Part shown: positions 54,833 through 58,227 of the stretch, piece after piece
Position numbering within the stretch: the first letter of the stretch is position 1
Layout of the letters: each line of letters begins with the position of its first letter
Origin: Phaeodactylibacter sp.
GTDB taxonomy: Bacteria > Bacteroidota > Bacteroidia > Chitinophagales > Saprospiraceae
Reading direction: 5' to 3'
Assembly: GCA_024103175.1 (NCBI GenBank)
Contig: JAGFJE010000227.1
Location: forward strand, 1-58,227
DNA length: 58,227 nucleotides
Made by a program: the position numbers and the translations under genes
The notes under the pieces: model-generated
Told to the model about the DNA's origin: nothing
Seen by the model: only the letters and a program-made list of their open reading frames with translations
Databases searched by the model: none

Positions 54833-55114
54833 TTGCCGGTGGAAAAAGTTTGGCTCTTTGGCTCTTATGCCAGGAATGAACAGACCCTGCTTAGCGATGT
54901 CGCCTTGATCACCCGTTTTAAACCCGATTCCCAAATAGACCTCTGGGATTTTGCCGGCATCATGCAGGACCTGGAAAATATTCTTGGATGCCGGGTAGAC
55001 CTCGTCCGTGAGGGGGGGGCCAAATCATTCGCTGCTTCTAATATTGAAAAAGATAAAATTCTCATCTATGAGAGAAAAGCCACAGGGCAAAGAACGTCTG
55101 GAGCACATTCTTGA
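54833..55114 (+). pseudogene. Truncated MNT-type nucleotidyltransferase (MntA-like antitoxin remnant)
   Basis: The remnant encodes the minimal nucleotidyltransferase core: VWLFGSYARNE, then DLWDFAGIMQDLENILGCRVDLV and KILIYE. The usual first ~20 residues are gone: only about five codons separate the core from an in-frame stop at 54815, inside the right end of the palindromic element. The catalytic GSxARx..SDxD motif reads SDVAL, with the second Asp changed to Ala. The frame continues past the normal end and overlaps the HEPN remnant. MNT proteins pair with HEPN toxins; this copy is probably dead. Confidence 0.78.
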
Positions 55115-55187
55115 GGCAGCTATGAAACAGTATGGAATTCCAAAGAAACTATACTTGGTTGAAAAAATTATCACTATTTTCTTCTGA
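55068..55187 (+). pseudogene. Truncated HEPN (HepT/DUF86-like) toxin remnant
   Basis: Only the first 39 codons remain: MREKPQGKERLEHILEAAMKQYG matches the start of DUF86/HepT HEPN proteins that are encoded next to MNT genes. The frame ends at a TGA at 55185-55187, well before the Rx4-6H RNase motif, so it cannot be toxic. It overlaps the MNT remnant by 47 bases; the short overlap is a normal arrangement in intact pairs. The sterol-desaturase gene begins on the opposite strand almost at once. Confidence 0.65.
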
Positions 55188-55205
55188 GTGCATGAGGCTA
55201 TCCAT

Positions 55206-56276
55206 TCAACTGTATCCTCTCTTAGCTACATTTCCCTCCAAGGGCGGCTCCGTTTTGGCCTTTCGCCCGAACCCATAGCTCACCTGCCCCAGAAACCCCT
55301 TCGGAAAGCGCTCCACGCCCGGAAAGCCGAGCTTGATGTCCCGCCCGTTGTGCGGAATAACTGCCGTTCCGAAGATATAGTCCCACATGGCCAGGGTAAT
55401 GCCGAAGTTGATGCCGTGCGGATGGCCTTCCGGCAGGTCGTAGGAGTGGTGCCAGATGTGCATCTCGGGGCTGTTGAAGATCTTTTTCATGAACGGGCCC
55501 AGCAGCAGGCTGCCGCCGGCAGTCGCCAGGGCTACTACCGCTGCCTGTTGCCATGCCGCCGGGTTGGACAGCAGGTTGATGTCGAACCCGCCGGTGGCAA
55601 TAGCGATGCCGACGAGCAGCCCCACTACCCCGCCGGTGACATAGCCCGGCACCGTGATGTTGGAATGGTTGTAATGCCCGACCGCCAAAGTGAAAATATG
55701 GATAATGAAGAAATCGTACAGGCCAACGCCCAGCAGCGCCAGGGGGATGTATTCAATGGTGCGGTAAACGATGGTCTCCATCCAGTGATAGCGCAGGTGA
55801 GCGGCAAAGCCCATCTGCTCCACCGAATGGTGCACCTTGTGGAACTCCCACAGGGCCGGCACGCGGTGCAGCAGGCGGTGCGTCCACCACTGCACAAAAT
55901 CGCGGACGAAAAAGCCGACGATGAGAACGAGCCAGAGGGGCGCCGTGCGCAGCGGGTTGGAGGCCTGCAGGTCAAAGCCGGTAACGGATTCGATGATGTT
56001 GTTGAAGAACACCACCACCACATCCGAGGCGGCATTGTAGATAATCAGGGAAAAGAGGAAAAAATTGAAGAACATGTAGAAGAAGTCCAGCCAGAAGTCC
56101 TTGCGGAACTTAGGCTGCTCCCTGCGCCAGGGAGACATCAGCTCCAGCGCAAAAAAGAAGGCCGAAACCAGAATAAGCCAGTAAAAATAGTTGTGCCAGT
56201 CCGGGTGCGTCACTTCATGCCACAGGTAGCGGGCATAACCGCGATAACCGTCAATAAATTCCTGCCAGTAGTTCAT
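55206..56276 (-). CDS. Sterol desaturase / fatty acid hydroxylase family membrane protein
   Basis: A 356-residue integral membrane di-iron enzyme of the FA-hydroxylase superfamily. Histidine-box motifs: HRLLHRVPALWEFHKVHHS (about 132-150), HYNHSNITVP and MHIWHHSYDLP. Four or more membrane spans are visible, including LFFYWLILVSAFFFALELM-like and VLIVGFFVRDFVQWW segments. Such enzymes hydroxylate or desaturate lipid chains using O2; the substrate is unknown. The 9-bp tandem repeat lies upstream, between this gene and the peroxiredoxin gene on the same strand. Confidence 0.87.
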   Translation of the reverse strand: MNYWQEFIDGYRGYARYLWHEVTHPDWHNYFYWLILVSAFFFALELMSPWRREQPKFRKDFWLDFFYMFFNFFLFSLIIYNAASDVVVVFFNNIIESVTGFDLQASNPLRTAPLWLVLIVGFFVRDFVQWWTHRLLHRVPALWEFHKVHHSVEQMGFAAHLRYHWMETIVYRTIEYIPLALLGVGLYDFFIIHIFTLAVGHYNHSNITVPGYVTGGVVGLLVGIAIATGGFDINLLSNPAAWQQAAVVALATAGGSLLLGPFMKKIFNSPEMHIWHHSYDLPEGHPHGINFGITLAMWDYIFGTAVIPHNGRDIKLGFPGVERFPKGFLGQVSYGFGRKAKTEPPLEGNVAKRGYS

Positions 56277-56355
56277 CTTGAAAAGTTGATCCGCTAATTA
56301 GTTGTTTAGGTTGATCAAGTTGGCTGGAAACCATGCTCTCGCTATCGAAAGCCAG

Positions 56356-56409
56356 CCCAATCAACCCAATCAACCCAATCAACCCAATTAACTAAATTAA
56401 CTAAATTAA
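56356..56409. repeat. Six-unit 9-bp tandem repeat
   Basis: Exact 9-mers in a row: CCCAATCAA three times, CCCAATTAA once, CTAAATTAA twice. It sits in the 141-base gap between the peroxiredoxin gene stop and the desaturase-family gene start. It could be a slippage-prone repeat in the leader of the latter. Confidence 0.8.
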
Positions 56410-56417
56410 CCAATAAA

Positions 56418-57053
56418 CTACTTATTCGGTTGCGGCGTCATACGCAGGTAGGGCTTGATCTCCTTGTACCCTTTCGGGAATTTCTTGTCGGCTTCCTCAT
56501 TGGTGATGGAAGGGGAGATCACCACGTCCTGGCCCTGTTCCCAGTCGACCGGCGTAGCAACGCTGTAGTTGTCGGTCAGTTGCAGGGAATCGATCACGCG
56601 CAGGATCTCGTGGAAGTTGCGGCCGGTGGAGGGCGGGTAGGTCAGCGTCAGCCGGACCTTTTTGTTGTGGTCGATGACAAATACGGAACGAACCGTAAAC
56701 TTCTCGGTAGCGTTGGGGTGGATCATGTCGTAGGCCATGGCCACCTTGCGGTCTTCATCGGCGATGATGGGGAAATTCATTTTGACGTTCTGGGTCTCTT
56801 CGATATCGCCCAGCCACTTCATGTGGTCAGCCAGCGGGTCGACGCTCAGGGCGATGACCTTGCAGTTGCGCTTGGCGAATTCTTCTTTGAGGGCGGCGGT
56901 GCGGCCCAGCTCGGTCGTACAAACAGGAGTGAAGTCAGCGGGGTGTGAGTAAAGAACGCCCCAGCTGTCGCCCAGCCATTCGTAAAAATCAATTTCACCT
57001 TCGGTTGTTTTGGCTTTAAAGTTGGGAGCGGTGTCTCCAAGTCTGAGGGACAT
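56418..57053 (-). CDS. 1-Cys peroxiredoxin (Prx6-type)
   Basis: A 211-residue thiol peroxidase that reduces H2O2 and organic peroxides. The peroxidatic Cys lies in DFTPVCTTELGR (about residue 45) in the 1-Cys/Prx6 PVCTTE context. The C-terminal arm is YLRMTPQP, and VRSVFVIDHNKKVRLTLTYP is the family's second signature. No resolving Cys pattern is visible. It is preceded by a perfect -7 box and a CRP-like palindrome. Confidence 0.93.
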   Translation of the reverse strand: MSLRLGDTAPNFKAKTTEGEIDFYEWLGDSWGVLYSHPADFTPVCTTELGRTAALKEEFAKRNCKVIALSVDPLADHMKWLGDIEETQNVKMNFPIIADEDRKVAMAYDMIHPNATEKFTVRSVFVIDHNKKVRLTLTYPPSTGRNFHEILRVIDSLQLTDNYSVATPVDWEQGQDVVISPSITNEEADKKFPKGYKEIKPYLRMTPQPNK

Positions 57054-57103
57054 AGTCGTGTGGTTTTAAGTTATGGAAATGATTACAAGCTCATAAGGAA
57101 TAA

Positions 57104-57111
57104 CAAAAGTA
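57104..57111 (-). promoter_or_regulatory. Candidate -7 promoter box of the peroxiredoxin gene
   Basis: On the minus strand this reads TACTTTTG, an exact match to TAnnTTTG, 51 bases before the start codon. No good -33 TTTG is present; a CRP-like palindrome occupies the upstream space instead, which suggests an activator-dependent promoter. Confidence 0.55.
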
Positions 57112-57132
57112 AACGCCTTTCGCATGAAAGGG

Positions 57133-57148
57133 TGTGATATTTTTCACA
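57133..57148. promoter_or_regulatory. CRP/FNR-like palindrome upstream of peroxiredoxin
   Basis: TGTGA-N6-TCACA (TGTGA 57133-57137, TCACA 57144-57148) is a perfect fit to the classical CRP half-sites. It starts 21 bases upstream of the -7 box of the peroxiredoxin gene and 16 bases after the metX stop. Bacteroidota have CRP/FNR-family regulators, so direct control of the antioxidant gene is plausible. Confidence 0.5.
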
Positions 57149-57163
57149 ATTAAAGGCTTTCCC

Positions 57164-58227
57164 TTAAAATCTTTCCGTCCCTGGCAGCGGCCGCCTGGCC
57201 AGGTATCCAAAGCCATTCTGCTTTCGCTGCCGCAGGGTGTATTTGGCGTGGCCATTCAGGTGGGCCTTCCCCTCGAGGAATGGCCGCGCCAGCCGCCCGA
57301 TGGCCTCGCTTTCGATCAGGAACCCGTCGTGGCCGTAGATGCTGTCGATGAGTTCCAGGCGGGCGCGCGGGATGTGGTTGGCGATAAAGGCCTGTTCTTC
57401 CACCGGAAAGAGTACATCCGACTGGATGCCGATGACCAGGGCGTTGGCCTGTATCTGCCCCAGGGCCTTTTCGTGGCTCCCTCTTCCCCGGCCCAGGCTG
57501 TGGCTGTCCATGGCCTTGCTCAGGGCGAGGTAGGAAAGGACATCGAACCGCTTATGCAATTTGTACCCCTGGTAACGCTGATAGGAACTGGCCCGGAAAT
57601 CGTCGAGCTTGTCCGGCCCCTCCTCGGCCTGCGACTGCTGGTAAGTCCGGTAATTCCGGTAGGAAAGCATGGCAATAGCGCGCGCAGCCTCCAGGCCCCG
57701 GCGGCCGGCTTCCTCCCCTTCCTCATCAACCGTAGGGTCGGCTTCGATGGCCATGCGCTGGGCTTCATTGAAGGCAATACCCCAGGGAGAGTGCTGGGCA
57801 TTGGAAGCCAGGATGCAGATATTCTCGAACAGCCCGGGATCCATAATGGCCCATTCCAGCACCTGCTGCCCGCCCATAGAACCACCGATGGCCATCCGGA
57901 TGCGTTCGATGCCAAGATAACCCTGCAGCAGCTGATGGGCACGAACCATATCCCGGATGGTCAGCAGCGGAAAGTCCCGCCCGAAAGGCCGGCCCTTCTC
58001 CGGGTCAATGCTCCTCGGGCTGGTGCTCCCGTAACAGGACCCCAGAATATTGGCGCAAACGATGTAATGGCGCTCCGGGTCAAACAATTTGCCCCGGCCC
58101 ACCAGCCCCGGCCACCAGTCCTCCGCTTCCGAATTGGCCGTGAGGGCATGGCAAATCCAGACGACATTATCCTGTCGGGGGGACAAACGGCCGTAGGTGG
58201 TGTAGGCAATCTTCAGTTCAGCCAGCG
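57164..58227 (-). CDS. metX: Homoserine O-acetyltransferase, 5' end cut off by the window edge
   Basis: An alpha/beta-hydrolase-fold acyltransferase that acetylates (or succinylates) homoserine in methionine synthesis. The frame is open to the right edge, and the visible part begins with LKIAYTTYGRLS, so only about 30-40 N-terminal residues should be missing; an internal TTG at 58186 is not the true start. Motifs: VWICHALTANSEAEDWW, the nucleophile elbow MAIGGSMGGQQ (Ser), SDVLFPVEEQ (Asp) and YGHDGFLIE (His). The last ~25 residues (KYTLRQRKQNGFGYLARRPLPG) are a local extension. Confidence 0.92.
   Translation of the reverse strand, partial: LAELKIAYTTYGRLSPRQDNVVWICHALTANSEAEDWWPGLVGRGKLFDPERHYIVCANILGSCYGSTSPRSIDPEKGRPFGRDFPLLTIRDMVRAHQLLQGYLGIERIRMAIGGSMGGQQVLEWAIMDPGLFENICILASNAQHSPWGIAFNEAQRMAIEADPTVDEEGEEAGRRGLEAARAIAMLSYRNYRTYQQSQAEEGPDKLDDFRASSYQRYQGYKLHKRFDVLSYLALSKAMDSHSLGRGRGSHEKALGQIQANALVIGIQSDVLFPVEEQAFIANHIPRARLELIDSIYGHDGFLIESEAIGRLARPFLEGKAHLNGHAKYTLRQRKQNGFGYLARRPLPGTERF

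Noticed and set aside
55188..56297. 369-codon + frame opposite the desaturase-family gene
   Set aside because: The minus strand has the histidine boxes and membrane spans of a known family; the + frame is a His/Gln/Val-rich shadow.
56356..56409. Possible CRISPR array
   Set aside because: Units are only 9 bases and contiguous, without spacers.

Overview
The window looks like a fairly GC-rich member of the Bacteroidota, most likely a Saprospiria-type marine or activated-sludge bacterium. This rests on candidate TAnnTTTG promoters, lipoprotein signal peptides, a secreted protein with a type IX secretion sorting domain, carboxypeptidase-regulatory-like beta-sandwich domains, and a contractile injection locus in the layout common in this phylum. 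The lineage is an inference; no rRNA or tRNA gene and no CRISPR array was seen.

Layout. 1-4564: housekeeping genes clpC, infC (TTG start), rpmI and rplT, with clear terminators. 4600-10450: a dihaem cytochrome c peroxidase lipoprotein, a large imperfect inverted repeat, a subtilase with two P-type domains, a CAP-domain lipoprotein and a LuxR-type regulator with a degenerate receiver. 10761-38669: an extracellular contractile injection system (eCIS) on the + strand. Its order is DUF4255/Pvc16-like terminator, unknown, sheath, two tube proteins, a 55-residue DUF5908-type protein, LysM-type hub protein, VgrG-like spike, PAAR tip, gp25 wedge, giant baseplate J protein, Pvc12-like baseplate protein, a large Pvc13-position protein, tape measure, three DUF4157 (eCIS core) cargo proteins with two small candidate lipoproteins, and the AAA+ ATPase. 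38662-42500: opposite-strand genes for a subtilase fold that has lost its catalytic residues, a membrane protein, a CARDB-like lipoprotein and a small partner. 42687-44605: a 2-hydroxyacid dehydrogenase and a VOC/glyoxalase-like protein. 44726-50929: a 2067-residue CHAT protease - STAND NTPase - beta-propeller - multi-membrane-span protein. 51108-58227: a D-aminoacylase-type lipoprotein, a T9SS cargo protein, a nested palindromic (MITE-like) element abutting a broken MNT/HEPN toxin-antitoxin pair, a sterol-desaturase-family protein, a 1-Cys peroxiredoxin with a CRP-like site, and a right-edge-truncated metX.

How it fits together. The eCIS genes encode a complete tube, sheath, baseplate, spike, tape measure and ATPase set, so the particle is probably functional. 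The three cargo genes share a near-identical DUF4157 leader, with an HELTH motif, joined to unrelated C-termini: an OmpA-like region, a glycine-zipper plus protein-glutaminase-like domain with a C/H/D triad, and an unrecognised domain. Two cargo genes are followed tightly by small candidate lipoproteins, which resembles an effector-immunity layout. The most distinctive features are the roughly 620-residue array of beta-sandwich domains inserted into the baseplate J protein, the catalytically dead subtilase next to the ATPase gene, and the giant CHAT-STAND membrane protein downstream.
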